Source of the DNA: Myxococcaceae bacterium
Lineage (GTDB): Bacteria > Myxococcota > Myxococcia > Myxococcales > Myxococcaceae
DNA: 64,000 nucleotides
Assembly (NCBI GenBank): GCA_003818285.1
Contig: RPRB01000008.1
Coordinates: 1 to 64,000, forward strand
Direction: 5' to 3'
The notes below the pieces were generated by a model, which searched no databases, was not told where the DNA came from, and was given only the letters and a program-made list of their open reading frames with translations. Both the position numbers and the translations under genes were made by a program. Shown in pieces: positions 1-8,376 of the stretch; position 1 is the stretch's first letter; each line of letters begins with the position of its first letter.

Positions 1-130
1 CTGACCGACGCCGGCGCGCCCCTGCGCCGGCCCCGCAGGCGTCCCCCTGGTGCGGGGGGCTGAGCCTGACCGACGCCGGCGCGCCCCTGCGCCGGCCCCG
101 CAGGCGTCCCCCTGGTGCGGGGGACTGAGC
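1..130. repeat. 65-bp tandem direct repeat, two copies
   Basis: Bases 1-65 and 66-130 are the same 65-bp unit with one visible difference near the end (ggggggctgagc versus gggggactgagc). The unit is extremely GC-rich and contains internal self-complementary stretches such as ctgcgcc and its partners. The first copy begins at the window edge, so the array may extend further left. It lies just beyond the 3' end of the minus-strand gene that ends at 137. No coding role is apparent. Confidence 0.9.
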
Positions 131-136
131 TGGGGG

Positions 137-511
137 CTAGCGGAGCCTCTCCCAGTTCCAGAGGGCGGCGGCGCCCACGAGCACCGCCGGGAGGAGGGAG
201 AAGAGCCCCGTCGAGCTCACCGCGGTGGTGAACACACCGGCGTAGATCAGCGCGAGCACGAGATAGCCATAGAGGCCGGCCCTCCGCCCGCGCCAGAGGG
301 CCACCAGGCAGACGATCTGCAGCAGCGCCACCCCCGCGCCCAGACCCCGGATCCAGGGCGTCCCTGCCGACAGCCCGCGCATCTCGCGCGAGAAGGCGAA
401 GGAGAAGGCCTGCAGATCCACCAGGCCGGCGAGGGCGCAGGCCACGGTGAGGAAGATCGAGACCGGACGCCGGGTACCCGGCGCTCCTCCCGGCGGGGAG
501 GGTTCGGTCAC
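137..511 (-). CDS. small inner-membrane protein of unknown function
   Basis: This is a predicted 124-residue protein with about four hydrophobic segments, for example VSIFLTVACALAGLVDL near the N-terminus and LLPAVLVGAAALW near the C-terminus. It should therefore sit in the cytoplasmic membrane. I chose the GTG at 511 because it overlaps the TGA stop of the upstream hydrolase gene as GTGA. That is the translational-coupling pattern used repeatedly in this window. A longer reading frame to 607 would overlap the hydrolase by about 100 bp and adds a non-hydrophobic arginine-rich extension. I do not recognise the family. The coupling suggests co-expression with the metallo-beta-lactamase-fold protein. 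Confidence 0.7.
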   Translation of the reverse strand: MTEPSPPGGAPGTRRPVSIFLTVACALAGLVDLQAFSFAFSREMRGLSAGTPWIRGLGAGVALLQIVCLVALWRGRRAGLYGYLVLALIYAGVFTTAVSSTGLFSLLPAVLVGAAALWNWERLR

Positions 512-1419
512 TTCGGCCCCGCGGGCTTCGACTCGGTGAGGCTCCGGTGCACGAAGCTGACGAAGACGTCGGGACCCATGAAGCCCTTCCCCCAGGTCGC
601 GTCCCACTGCGCGGTGGGCTTCGCGGCGATGATCTGGTCCAGCGTCTTCCCCTGGGCGACGAGGGCCTTCACCCGGTCACGGATGGAGGCGATCACCTTC
701 CGGTAGTTCTGGAGATCGGCCTTGGTTCCCAGGGGCCCGTGCCCCGGGATGACCTTCGTCTTGTCGTCGATGCTGGACAGGACCAGATCGGCCGCGGCGA
801 TGAGCCCGTCGATGGAGCCCCCGCTGTCCACGTCGACGAAGGGATAGTTGCCGTTGAAGAAGGTGTCCCCCATGTGGACCACGTTGGCCTTCTTGAAGCG
901 GATGACGGAGTCGCCGTCGGTGTGGGCGCGGGCGACGTGGATCACCTCCAGCTCGTCCCCGTTCAGGTAGAGCTTCACCCCGTTCGCGTAGGTCACCACC
1001 GGCCAGGCCTCGGGCGGCTTCGGGGGAGTGCGCTCCTTGGTGCTGGGGTTGATCCGCTCCAGGCCCAGGCGCTTGCGCACGTTCTCGTGGGCGAGGATGA
1101 CCGCGCCCGACTCGTAGAGCTTCGCGTTGCTTCCCGTGTGGTCCCCGTGGAAGTGGGTGTTGACCACGAAGCGGATGGGCCCGTCGCCGAGCGTCTTCAC
1201 CGCGGCGCGGATCTTGGGGAGGAGGGGCTCGAACTGGTCGTCGATGAGGAAGATCCCGTCCTTTCCGCTGGTGACCCCGATGTTGCCCCCCTGGCCGACG
1301 AGCATCGACACGCCGCCCGCCACCGGGACCACCTTCACCTCGACCTTCGACCAGTCCGGCTCCTGGGCCGCACCCACCCCGGCGAGGACCATCGAGACCA
1401 CCAGCACGGAGCGCTTCAT
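508..1419 (-). CDS. exported metallo-beta-lactamase-fold hydrolase
   Basis: This is a 303-residue MBL-fold metal hydrolase. The zinc ligands are visible: HFHGDH at about 89-94, a histidine in RAHTDGD near 166, Asp in HMGD near 185 and His in PGHGP near 227. Residues 1-18 form a signal peptide ending AGVGAA, so the protein is probably periplasmic. The ATG at 1419 is preceded by GGAGG at a six-base spacing. The layout resembles the periplasmic quinoprotein-relay-type MBL proteins or class B enzymes of unknown substrate. Nothing here proves beta-lactamase activity. Its stop overlaps the start of the downstream membrane-protein gene, and the SDR gene at 1618 is divergent from it. Confidence 0.88.
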   Translation of the reverse strand: MKRSVLVVSMVLAGVGAAQEPDWSKVEVKVVPVAGGVSMLVGQGGNIGVTSGKDGIFLIDDQFEPLLPKIRAAVKTLGDGPIRFVVNTHFHGDHTGSNAKLYESGAVILAHENVRKRLGLERINPSTKERTPPKPPEAWPVVTYANGVKLYLNGDELEVIHVARAHTDGDSVIRFKKANVVHMGDTFFNGNYPFVDVDSGGSIDGLIAAADLVLSSIDDKTKVIPGHGPLGTKADLQNYRKVIASIRDRVKALVAQGKTLDQIIAAKPTAQWDATWGKGFMGPDVFVSFVHRSLTESKPAGPK

Positions 1420-1617
1420 CGACACCCTCCGAGGAACGAAAGGTCCCGCTGCATAGCAGACCGGCGGGCGGGCGGAAGCCCCGGGCCGGTGAGCCGCCCT
1501 CGGTTTGCAGCGCGGTGCCGCGGCCGCCCTGACCGATTCCCAACGCTCCCTCGCCTCGGGCAGACTCCGCGGCCGTCCCGGCCCCTGCGGCCGGGCAGAG
1601 CAGGAGGAGGCAGCTCG

Positions 1618-2400
1618 ATGCGACTCTCCGGACGGGGAATGCTGGTGACGGGCGGTGGCGGCGGTCTGGGTCGGGCGATGGCCGAGGGCTTCGCCCGCGA
1701 GGGGGCGGCGGTGGCGGTGACCGACGTGAACCTGGACGCGGCCCGGGCGGTGGCCCGGGGCGTCGAGGAGCGCGGCGGCCGCGCCCTGGCGCTGCTGATG
1801 GACGTCACCTCCGAGGAGCAGGTGGAGCGCGGGGTCGCCGACGCCGCCCGGTCGCTGGGCCGGCTCGACGTCGCGGTGAGCAACGCCGGCGTGCAGCACA
1901 TCGCTCCCATCACCGAGTTCGCGCTCTCCGACTGGCGCCGTGTCCTGTCCATCCACCTCGACGGAGGCTTTCTCCTCACCCGCGCGGCGATGCGGCACTG
2001 GCAGGCCGCGGGCAAGGGCGGGCTCCTCCTCTACATGGGCAGCGTGCACAGCGTGGAGGCCTCGCCCCTGAAGTCCGCCTACGTCGCCGCGAAGCACGGG
2101 CTCCTGGGTCTGGCCCGGGCGGCGGCGAAGGAAGGGGCGAAGATCGGCGTGCGCACCAACGTCATCTGCCCGGGCTTCGTCCGCACCCCGCTGGTGGACA
2201 AGCAGATCCCGGAGCAGGCGAAGACGCTCGGCATCAGCGAGGAGGAGGTGGTGAAGAGGGTGATGCTGGGAGGCACGGTGGACGGCGAGTTCACCACCCT
2301 GGAGGACATCGCCCAGCTGGCGATCGACCTCGCCGCCTTCCCCAGCGCGGCATTGACCGGCCAGCTGATGGTGGCCAGCCACGGCTGGCACATGCACTAG
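1618..2400 (+). CDS. SDR-family dehydrogenase, 3-hydroxybutyrate dehydrogenase-like
   Basis: This 260-residue protein is a classical short-chain dehydrogenase. It has the cofactor motif TGGGGGLG (11-18), an NAG motif near 90, a Ser at about 142-145 and the catalytic Y155xxxK159. The C-terminal run LTGQLMVASHGW resembles the ending of D-3-hydroxybutyrate dehydrogenases, which interconvert 3-hydroxybutyrate and acetoacetate with NAD in polyhydroxybutyrate and ketone-body use. The substrate assignment is an inference; SDR membership is clear. The start is supported by GGAGGAGG just upstream. Its TAG stop overlaps the stop of the convergent gene at 2397 in a shared CTAG. Confidence 0.85.
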   Translation: MRLSGRGMLVTGGGGGLGRAMAEGFAREGAAVAVTDVNLDAARAVARGVEERGGRALALLMDVTSEEQVERGVADAARSLGRLDVAVSNAGVQHIAPITEFALSDWRRVLSIHLDGGFLLTRAAMRHWQAAGKGGLLLYMGSVHSVEASPLKSAYVAAKHGLLGLARAAAKEGAKIGVRTNVICPGFVRTPLVDKQIPEQAKTLGISEEEVVKRVMLGGTVDGEFTTLEDIAQLAIDLAAFPSAALTGQLMVASHGWHMH

Positions 2401-3200
2401 CGACGCGCCTGGGCGGAGGGCTCGGGGGGCTTCTCGGGCGGCGAGATCTCGAAGATCGCCTTCACGATCCACTTCTCCGGACCGGTGCCGTAGCCCACGC
2501 CGAAGTTGAGCCCGAACCACGGCCAGGAGGCGTCGACCACCGCGAACACCCGGTGGGTCTGCTCGTCCCAGGGGAGGAAGTTCCCGAACTGGCCGAACGC
2601 CGAGTAGGTCTCGAGGCCGATGGCCCAGCTCTCCGCGACGTCGAAGCTCACCTTGGTGGCAGGCTCGAAGTCGGGCTTCCAGGCGTCGTCGCCCGCCAGG
2701 GGGAAGCCGATGATCGGGTTGAGGGACAGGTACCAGCGCCCCCACCGGGCGTCGATGATCGGGCGGAACTCGGTGCCCCATCCGTCGGCCTCGTAGCGTT
2801 TCGAGATGCGGGCGAGCTCCATGTTCAGCGCGAACCGCCAGGCGCCGACGTCTTCGGGCCAGCGGAACTTGGTCCGGAGCTTGATCCCCCCCGAGTCCCA
2901 GTGCCAGTCGGGACGGAGCACGGTCTGGAGATAGAGCCCGATCTCCCACCATGGCGTCAGGCCGAGGTGCGGCTCGAAGGTGAGGTGGGTCAGGTGCTCG
3001 GTCGGCACCTCGCCCCCGGGCCCGGGCTCGGTGGTTCCCTCGAAGAAGTGGTTGAGGTGGATCTCGATGCCCGGCTCGAGCGGCCCGGCGACGGTGGCGT
3101 CGTAGACCTGGATCTCGAACGGGTCCTGGGCCCGGGCTAGCGAGCCCGAGCACAGCGCGGCGGTGGCGAGGAGGAGGGTGAGCCCGCGGGTGCGACGCAC
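2397..3200 (-). CDS. probable outer-membrane beta-barrel protein
   Basis: This is a 267-residue exported protein. The GTG start at 3200 gives a compact signal peptide (RRTRG, a hydrophobic core, then SLARA before QDPFE). The mature chain has alternating aromatic and polar residues, such as PWWEIGLYLQ, LSLNPIIGFPL and FGLNFGVGYG, as expected for amphipathic beta strands of an outer-membrane porin or transporter-like protein. It ends in an unstructured proline-rich tail (PPEKPPEPSAQARR) rather than a C-terminal Phe. I recognise no specific function. It is convergent with the SDR gene and overlaps its stop codon by four bases. Confidence 0.7.
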   Translation of the reverse strand: MRRTRGLTLLLATAALCSGSLARAQDPFEIQVYDATVAGPLEPGIEIHLNHFFEGTTEPGPGGEVPTEHLTHLTFEPHLGLTPWWEIGLYLQTVLRPDWHWDSGGIKLRTKFRWPEDVGAWRFALNMELARISKRYEADGWGTEFRPIIDARWGRWYLSLNPIIGFPLAGDDAWKPDFEPATKVSFDVAESWAIGLETYSAFGQFGNFLPWDEQTHRVFAVVDASWPWFGLNFGVGYGTGPEKWIVKAIFEISPPEKPPEPSAQARR

Positions 3201-3206
3201 GGGCCC

Positions 3207-3380
3207 GAGCCTAACGCCAAGACCACTTGGGTCGACCGGATGATCGCACCGCAATCGCGGCCGAGGCCTAGGAGCGACGACGGAGCGTGCCCGTCGTCAC
3301 GTGACGGAGGAGCGACGACGGGATCGGCAGCGAGGGCAAGCGAGGGACGGATCGATCCAAGTGGTTTCGGCGTTGGGCCC
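3207..3380. repeat. 174-bp element with 33-bp imperfect terminal inverted repeats
   Basis: Bases 3207-3239 and the reverse complement of 3348-3380 match at 26 of 33 positions by my alignment; both contain ccacttgg followed by tcga. The centre (3295-3306) is a perfect palindrome, cgtcacgtgacg. It is flanked by two copies of ggagcgacgacgg (3271-3283 and 3309-3321). The element fills the gap between two minus-strand genes. It could be a MITE-like sequence, a large regulatory hairpin or an intergenic repeat. No ORF in it looks real. Confidence 0.6.
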
Positions 3381-3437
3381 GACCGGCGGCGAAACCGAGC
3401 GGGTCGATCTCCCGTTGTTCGCGCTCCCGCGCGGCGG

Positions 3438-5102
3438 TCAGGACGCGAGGACCCGGTGGACCAGCTGGATGGAGATGCTGCCCTCACCCACCGCGGAGGC
3501 GACCCGCTTGATGTTGCCCGACCGGACGTCCCCCACGGCGAAGATGCCGGGCCGCGAGGTCTCGAGCAGCAGCGGCGGGCGCGAGAGCGGCCAGGCCGTG
3601 CTCGCCAGGTCCTCGGGGGTGAGGTCCTGGCCGGTCTTCACGAACCCCTTGTCGTCCAGCGCCACGTGCCCCTCGAGCCAGGAGGTGCAGGGACTGGCCC
3701 CCATCATGCAGAAGACGTGGCGGACGGGACGGTCCTCGGTCTCGCCGGTCGCGCGGTTCCGCCACCGCACCCCTTCCAGCTCCGCGTTCCCGCTCAGCGC
3801 GACGATCTCCGTCCGGGTGCGGAGCGTGATCCGCGGGCTCTCCTCGATGCGGCGGATGAGGTAGCGGGACATCGACTCCGCCAGGCCGCCGGAGCGCACC
3901 AGCATGTGCACGTGCCGCGCCACGCCGGAGAGGTACACCGCGGCCTGACCGGCGGAGTTGCCGCCGCCGACGACCACCACCTCCTCGCCGTCCAGAACCT
4001 TTTTGTCGAGGAACATCGCCCCGTAGTAGACGCCCGTATTCTCGAAGCGAGGCAGGTTCTCCAGCTCGAGCTTCCGGTACTCCGCTCCGCTGGCGATCAC
4101 CACGCTGCGGGCGCGAATCCGATGCCCGCCTTCCAGCTCGATGGCATAGGGACTGCCGCTGCAGTCCAGGCGCGCCGCCGTGCGGGCGATGGCCACCTCG
4201 GCGCCGAACTTCTGGGCCTGGGTGAACGCCCTGCCCGCCAGCGCCGCTCCCGAGATGCCGGTGGGGAAGCCGAGGTAGTTCTCGATCTTCGCGCTCGAGC
4301 CGGCCTGCCCGCCCGGGGCGTTGGTCTCCAGCACCAGGACGTCCAGCCCCTCGCTGGCCGCGTACACCGCGGCCGAGAGCCCGGCCGGCCCCGCGCCGAC
4401 CACCACCACGTCGCGGACCGCGCCGCAGGCGATCCCGGCGTTGAAGCCCAGGCACTCGGCGACCTCGGCGTTGCTCGGCGCCCGGAGGATTTTGGTGCCC
4501 CGACAGATGAGCACCGGGATGTCCTGAGGGCCGATATCGAAGCGCTCGACCAGGACCCGCGCGCCCTCGTCCTGCTCCACGTCGAGGTACGCGTAGGGAT
4601 GCCCGTTGCGCTCGAGGAACTCCCGGATCCCCTGCGTGCGGGCGCAGTGACGTGAGCCCACCACCACTGCGTCGCCGAAGTGATTGTTGATCAGGGCCAC
4701 CCGGCGGAGGATGAAGGCCCGCATCAGCAGCTCGCTCAGCTCGGCGTCGGCCACCACCAGGTTCCGCAGCCCCGAGGGAGGGATGTCCACCACCTCCCCG
4801 TCTCCCCGGAAGCGGCCGCTGGCCAGCGCCCGGCGGCCGGAGAGCATCGCCGTCTCCCCCGTGAAGTCTCCGGCCTGGTGGCGGACGATCAGGGTCTCTC
4901 CCTCGCCGTGGGGCTGCACGATGTCCAGCTCGCCCCGGAGGATGACGAAGAAGTGCGTCCCCTCATCGCCCTGCCTGAAGAGGATCTCACCGTCCTGCAC
5001 CGTGCGGCGCGTGCCGTAACGTGAGATGCGCTGGAGCTGCGACTCGGTGAGCGTGGGAAAGATCTGCTCCCGCCGCTCCACCGGAAAGGTCGTCTCGGCC
5101 AT
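3438..5102 (-). CDS. cNMP-binding, glutaredoxin-like and thioredoxin-reductase-like fusion flavoprotein
   Basis: This 554-residue protein has three parts. Residues about 15-135 are a cyclic-nucleotide-binding/Crp-like domain (GEILFRQGDEG, GDFTGETAMLSG). Residues about 143-225 look like a glutaredoxin fold with a single Cys in SRHCARTQ and a cis-Pro region DIPVLIC. Residues 230-554 are an FAD/NAD(P) pyridine-nucleotide oxidoreductase with GAGPAG (236), GGGNSAG (379) and a terminal FAVGDVR. The CxxC redox pair of true thioredoxin reductases is absent; the equivalent stretch reads VYYGAMF. It is therefore probably not a classical thioredoxin reductase. The ligand may gate electron transfer (inference). 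It is cytoplasmic and monocistronic. Confidence 0.85.
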   Translation of the reverse strand: MAETTFPVERREQIFPTLTESQLQRISRYGTRRTVQDGEILFRQGDEGTHFFVILRGELDIVQPHGEGETLIVRHQAGDFTGETAMLSGRRALASGRFRGDGEVVDIPPSGLRNLVVADAELSELLMRAFILRRVALINNHFGDAVVVGSRHCARTQGIREFLERNGHPYAYLDVEQDEGARVLVERFDIGPQDIPVLICRGTKILRAPSNAEVAECLGFNAGIACGAVRDVVVVGAGPAGLSAAVYAASEGLDVLVLETNAPGGQAGSSAKIENYLGFPTGISGAALAGRAFTQAQKFGAEVAIARTAARLDCSGSPYAIELEGGHRIRARSVVIASGAEYRKLELENLPRFENTGVYYGAMFLDKKVLDGEEVVVVGGGNSAGQAAVYLSGVARHVHMLVRSGGLAESMSRYLIRRIEESPRITLRTRTEIVALSGNAELEGVRWRNRATGETEDRPVRHVFCMMGASPCTSWLEGHVALDDKGFVKTGQDLTPEDLASTAWPLSRPPLLLETSRPGIFAVGDVRSGNIKRVASAVGEGSISIQLVHRVLAS

Positions 5103-5181
5103 GGAGCCGACACTAACGGCCCCCCTGCTGGACGCAACCGACAGGGGCGTTTCCGCCGGGAAGAGAAGGCGGTGAAGTCCG

Positions 5182-8100
5182 CTACCCGGGCGCGGGCGCG
5201 GCGACCGGCACCGGAGAGCCGTCCGGGAAGCGACGGCGATGACGCGAGAACCGGTCGAGGAACAGGTAGATGACCGGGGTGGTGTACAGGGTGAGGAGCT
5301 GGCTCAGGAGCAGCCCGCCCACCACGCTGATGCCCAGCGGCCTCCGGAGCTCCGAGCCCAGGCCCGTCCCCAGCGCCAGCGGCAGCGCGCCGAAGAGCGC
5401 GGCCATGGTGGTCATGAGGATGGGGCGCAGACGGAGCTCGGAGGCCTTGAGGATCGCCTCGCGGGTGGACAGCCCCTCGCTCCTCTCGGCCTCGATGGCG
5501 AAGTCCACCATCATGATCGCGTTCTTCTTCACGATCCCGATGAGGAGGATGATCCCGATGATCGCCACGATGCTCAGGTCCGTCCCGGTGAGCATCAGGG
5601 CCAGGAGCGCGCCCACCCCGGCCGTGGGCAGGGTGGAGAGGATGGTCAAGGGATGTACGTAGCTCTCGTAGAGCACCCCGAGCACGATGTAGACGGCGAG
5701 CAGCGCGAGGATGATGAGGACCGGCTGGCTGGACAGCGACCGCTGGAAGGCCTGCGCGGTTCCGGTGAAGCCCCCCTGCACGCTGCCCGGGAGCCGGATC
5801 TCCGCCTCGGCCTGCTGCACCGCCTGGACCGCGTCGCTGAGCGACTTCCCCGGCGCGAGGTTGAAGGAGAGGGTCACCGAGGGGAACTGACCCTGGTGGT
5901 TGATGGAGGTGGGGAGGTTCCCACGGCTGACGGTGGTCAGGGCGGAGAGCGGCACCAGCCCTCCGGACTGCGAGCGGACGTAGAGGTTCTTCAGCGAGTC
6001 CTCGTTCTCGAGGTAGGGCTGGGTCACCTCCATCACCTGGCGGTACTGGTTCGCCACGCCGTAGGTGAGGCCGATCTGCCGCTGGCCGTACGCGTCGTAG
6101 AGGGCGTTGTCGATGTCGCGCACGCTCACTCCGAGCCGCGCGGCGGTGTCCCGGTCGATGGAGATCCGCAGCTGGAGCCCCGCCGACTGCTGGTCGGTGG
6201 CCACGTCGGTCAGCTCCGGCAGCCGCTTGAGCCGGTCGAAGACCTGGGGCGCCCAGGTGTTCAGCTCGGTGAGGTCCGGGTCCTGGAGGGTGTACTGGTA
6301 CTGCGTTCGTGCCAGCCGGCCGCCGACCTGCACGTCTTGCCTCGCCTGGAGGTAGAGGTTGACGCCCACCAGCTTGGCCAGCTTCGGGCGCAGCCGGGTG
6401 ATGATCTGATCGGCGCTGGCCCTGCGGGGTGGCAGGGGCTTGAGGGTGACGAAGACCGAGCCGGTGTTCGCCCCGCCGCCGCCCGGGCCACCACCGATGA
6501 AGGAGACGACGTTTGCGATGTCCGGATCCTGCCCGAGGATCTCGTTCACCTGGATCTGTCGCTCCTTCATGGTCTGGTAGCTCACGTCCTGCGGAGCCTC
6601 GCTGAAGCCGACCAGCAGCCCGTTGTCCTGCTGCGGGAACAGGCCCTTGGGGATGCGGATGAAGAGGAAGACGGTGAGGGCCACTGCGCCCAGCACCACC
6701 CCCAGCATCAGCCACTCGTGGGAGAGCACCGCCCGAAGCGACCGGTCGTAGCCCGTGGCCAGCCACCCGAAGGCGCGCTCGCTGGACTTGTAAAACCGTC
6801 CCCGCGGTCGCTCGCTCGGAGGCTGCAGGAAGCGCGAGGCCATCATCGGGGTCACGGTGAGGGACACCAGGCCGGACACGGTGATCGCCACCGCGAGGGT
6901 GACCGCGAACTCGCGGAAGAGCCGTCCCACGATGCCGCTCATCAGGAGGATGGGGATGAACACGGCCAGCAGCGAGACGGTCATCGAGACGATGGTGAAG
7001 CCGATCTCCCGCGCCCCGCGGAGCGCGGCCTCGAACGGCCGCATCCCCTTCTCCACATACCGGGCGATGTTCTCGGTGACGACGATGGCATCGTCCACCA
7101 CGAAGCCTGTGGCGATGGTCAGCGCCATCAGCGAGAGGTTGTTGAGGCTGTAGCCGAGGAGCCACATCACCGCGAAGGTGCCGAGGATCGACAGCGGCAT
7201 GGCGATGGTGGGGATGGCGGTGGCCCGGGCCGAGCGGAGGAAGAGGAACACCACCACCACCACCAGGAGCACGCTCAGGAGCAGCGTCACCTCCACGTCG
7301 TGGACCGAGGCGCGGATGGTCTGCGTGCGGTCGGAAGCGATCTGGATGTCGATGGCCGGCGAGACCGACGAGGCAAGCTGGGGGAGCAGCTCCTGGATCC
7401 GCTCCACGGTCTCGATGATGTTCGCCCCGGGCTGACGTCGGACGATGATCAGCACCGAGCGCACGCCGTTGGTCCACCCGGCGACCCGGGTGTTCTGGAC
7501 GCTGTCCTCCACCTTCGCCACGTCCCCGAGCCGCACCACCCCGTTCGGAGTCTGGGCGAGCAGGAGGTCGCGGTACTGGTCGGCGCTGAAGAGCTGATCG
7601 TTCGTGGCCAGGGTTGTCGCCTGCTGCTCGCCGCCCACGCCACCCACCGGCCGGTTCACCGAGGCGCCGGTGAGCACGTTGCGCACGTCGGCCAGGGTGA
7701 GATTCACACCCGCCGCGGCCTCCGGATCCACCTGCACCCGGACCGCCGGCTGCTGCCCCCCGCCGACGAACACCTGCCCCACGCCCTCCACCTGCGCGAT
7801 GCGCTGGGCGAGCACCGTGTCCGCGGCGTCGAAGACCTGGGGCAGCGGCAGGGTCGCCGAGGTGAGCGCGAGGATCATGATCGGCGCGTCCGTGGGGTTC
7901 ACTTTCCGGTAGTTGGGTCGGAAGGGGAGGTTGGTCGGCAGGTCCGCCGACGCGGCGTTGATCGCCGCCTGCACGTCCCGCCCCGCCGAGTCCTGGTCCC
8001 GGTCCAGGTCGAACTGAAGGGTGATCGACGTCGACCCGAGCGAGCTGGTGGACGTCATGTCCGTCAGCCCGGCGATGCGGCCCAGCCGCCGCTCGAGCGG

Positions 8101-8376
8101 GGTGGCCACCGCCGAGGACATCGTCTCCGGGCTCGCCCCCGGGAGGTTGGCGTTCACCGAGATGGTGGGCAGATCCACCCGCGGCAGCGGCGCCACCGGG
8201 AGCTGGGTGTAGGCGCTGGCCCCGAGCAGGATGATCGCCGCGGCGAGCAGCGACGTCCCGATGGGCCGGCGGATGAAGGGCTCGGAGATGCTGGCCGCCC
8301 CGCGGGTCAGGACCGTGCCCCCGGCACCGCCCGGTCCGGCAGCGCCGGTCGGGCGCTCCTTGTCGGGAGGGCTCAC
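5182..8376 (-). CDS. RND efflux permease, second permease of the operon (MdtC/MdtB-like)
   Basis: This 1064-residue inner-membrane protein belongs to the HAE1-type RND proton antiporters. It has the usual twelve-helix plan with two large periplasmic loops. The conserved motif FVVDDAIVVTENI carries the paired Asp of TM4, and the start of the fold reads ISEPFIRRPIGTSLL. The GTG at 8376 overlaps the stop of the preceding permease (GTGA), so I prefer it to starts further out. The N-terminus is extended by about 40 Gly/Pro-rich residues before TM1. It is the fourth gene of a TolC-MFP-permease-permease operon, so it likely forms a hetero-trimer with the permease at 8373-11492, as in MdtBC. The substrate is not deducible. 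Confidence 0.92.
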   Translation of the reverse strand: MSPPDKERPTGAAGPGGAGGTVLTRGAASISEPFIRRPIGTSLLAAAIILLGASAYTQLPVAPLPRVDLPTISVNANLPGASPETMSSAVATPLERRLGRIAGLTDMTSTSSLGSTSITLQFDLDRDQDSAGRDVQAAINAASADLPTNLPFRPNYRKVNPTDAPIMILALTSATLPLPQVFDAADTVLAQRIAQVEGVGQVFVGGGQQPAVRVQVDPEAAAGVNLTLADVRNVLTGASVNRPVGGVGGEQQATTLATNDQLFSADQYRDLLLAQTPNGVVRLGDVAKVEDSVQNTRVAGWTNGVRSVLIIVRRQPGANIIETVERIQELLPQLASSVSPAIDIQIASDRTQTIRASVHDVEVTLLLSVLLVVVVVFLFLRSARATAIPTIAMPLSILGTFAVMWLLGYSLNNLSLMALTIATGFVVDDAIVVTENIARYVEKGMRPFEAALRGAREIGFTIVSMTVSLLAVFIPILLMSGIVGRLFREFAVTLAVAITVSGLVSLTVTPMMASRFLQPPSERPRGRFYKSSERAFGWLATGYDRSLRAVLSHEWLMLGVVLGAVALTVFLFIRIPKGLFPQQDNGLLVGFSEAPQDVSYQTMKERQIQVNEILGQDPDIANVVSFIGGGPGGGGANTGSVFVTLKPLPPRRASADQIITRLRPKLAKLVGVNLYLQARQDVQVGGRLARTQYQYTLQDPDLTELNTWAPQVFDRLKRLPELTDVATDQQSAGLQLRISIDRDTAARLGVSVRDIDNALYDAYGQRQIGLTYGVANQYRQVMEVTQPYLENEDSLKNLYVRSQSGGLVPLSALTTVSRGNLPTSINHQGQFPSVTLSFNLAPGKSLSDAVQAVQQAEAEIRLPGSVQGGFTGTAQAFQRSLSSQPVLIILALLAVYIVLGVLYESYVHPLTILSTLPTAGVGALLALMLTGTDLSIVAIIGIILLIGIVKKNAIMMVDFAIEAERSEGLSTREAILKASELRLRPILMTTMAALFGALPLALGTGLGSELRRPLGISVVGGLLLSQLLTLYTTPVIYLFLDRFSRHRRRFPDGSPVPVAAPAPG

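Noticed and set aside
508-3153. 881-residue minus-strand frame covering MBL, SDR and the outer-membrane gene
   Set aside because: Only its last 303 residues (from the ATG at 1419, with a ribosome-binding site) look like protein; the rest overlaps a convincing SDR on the other strand.
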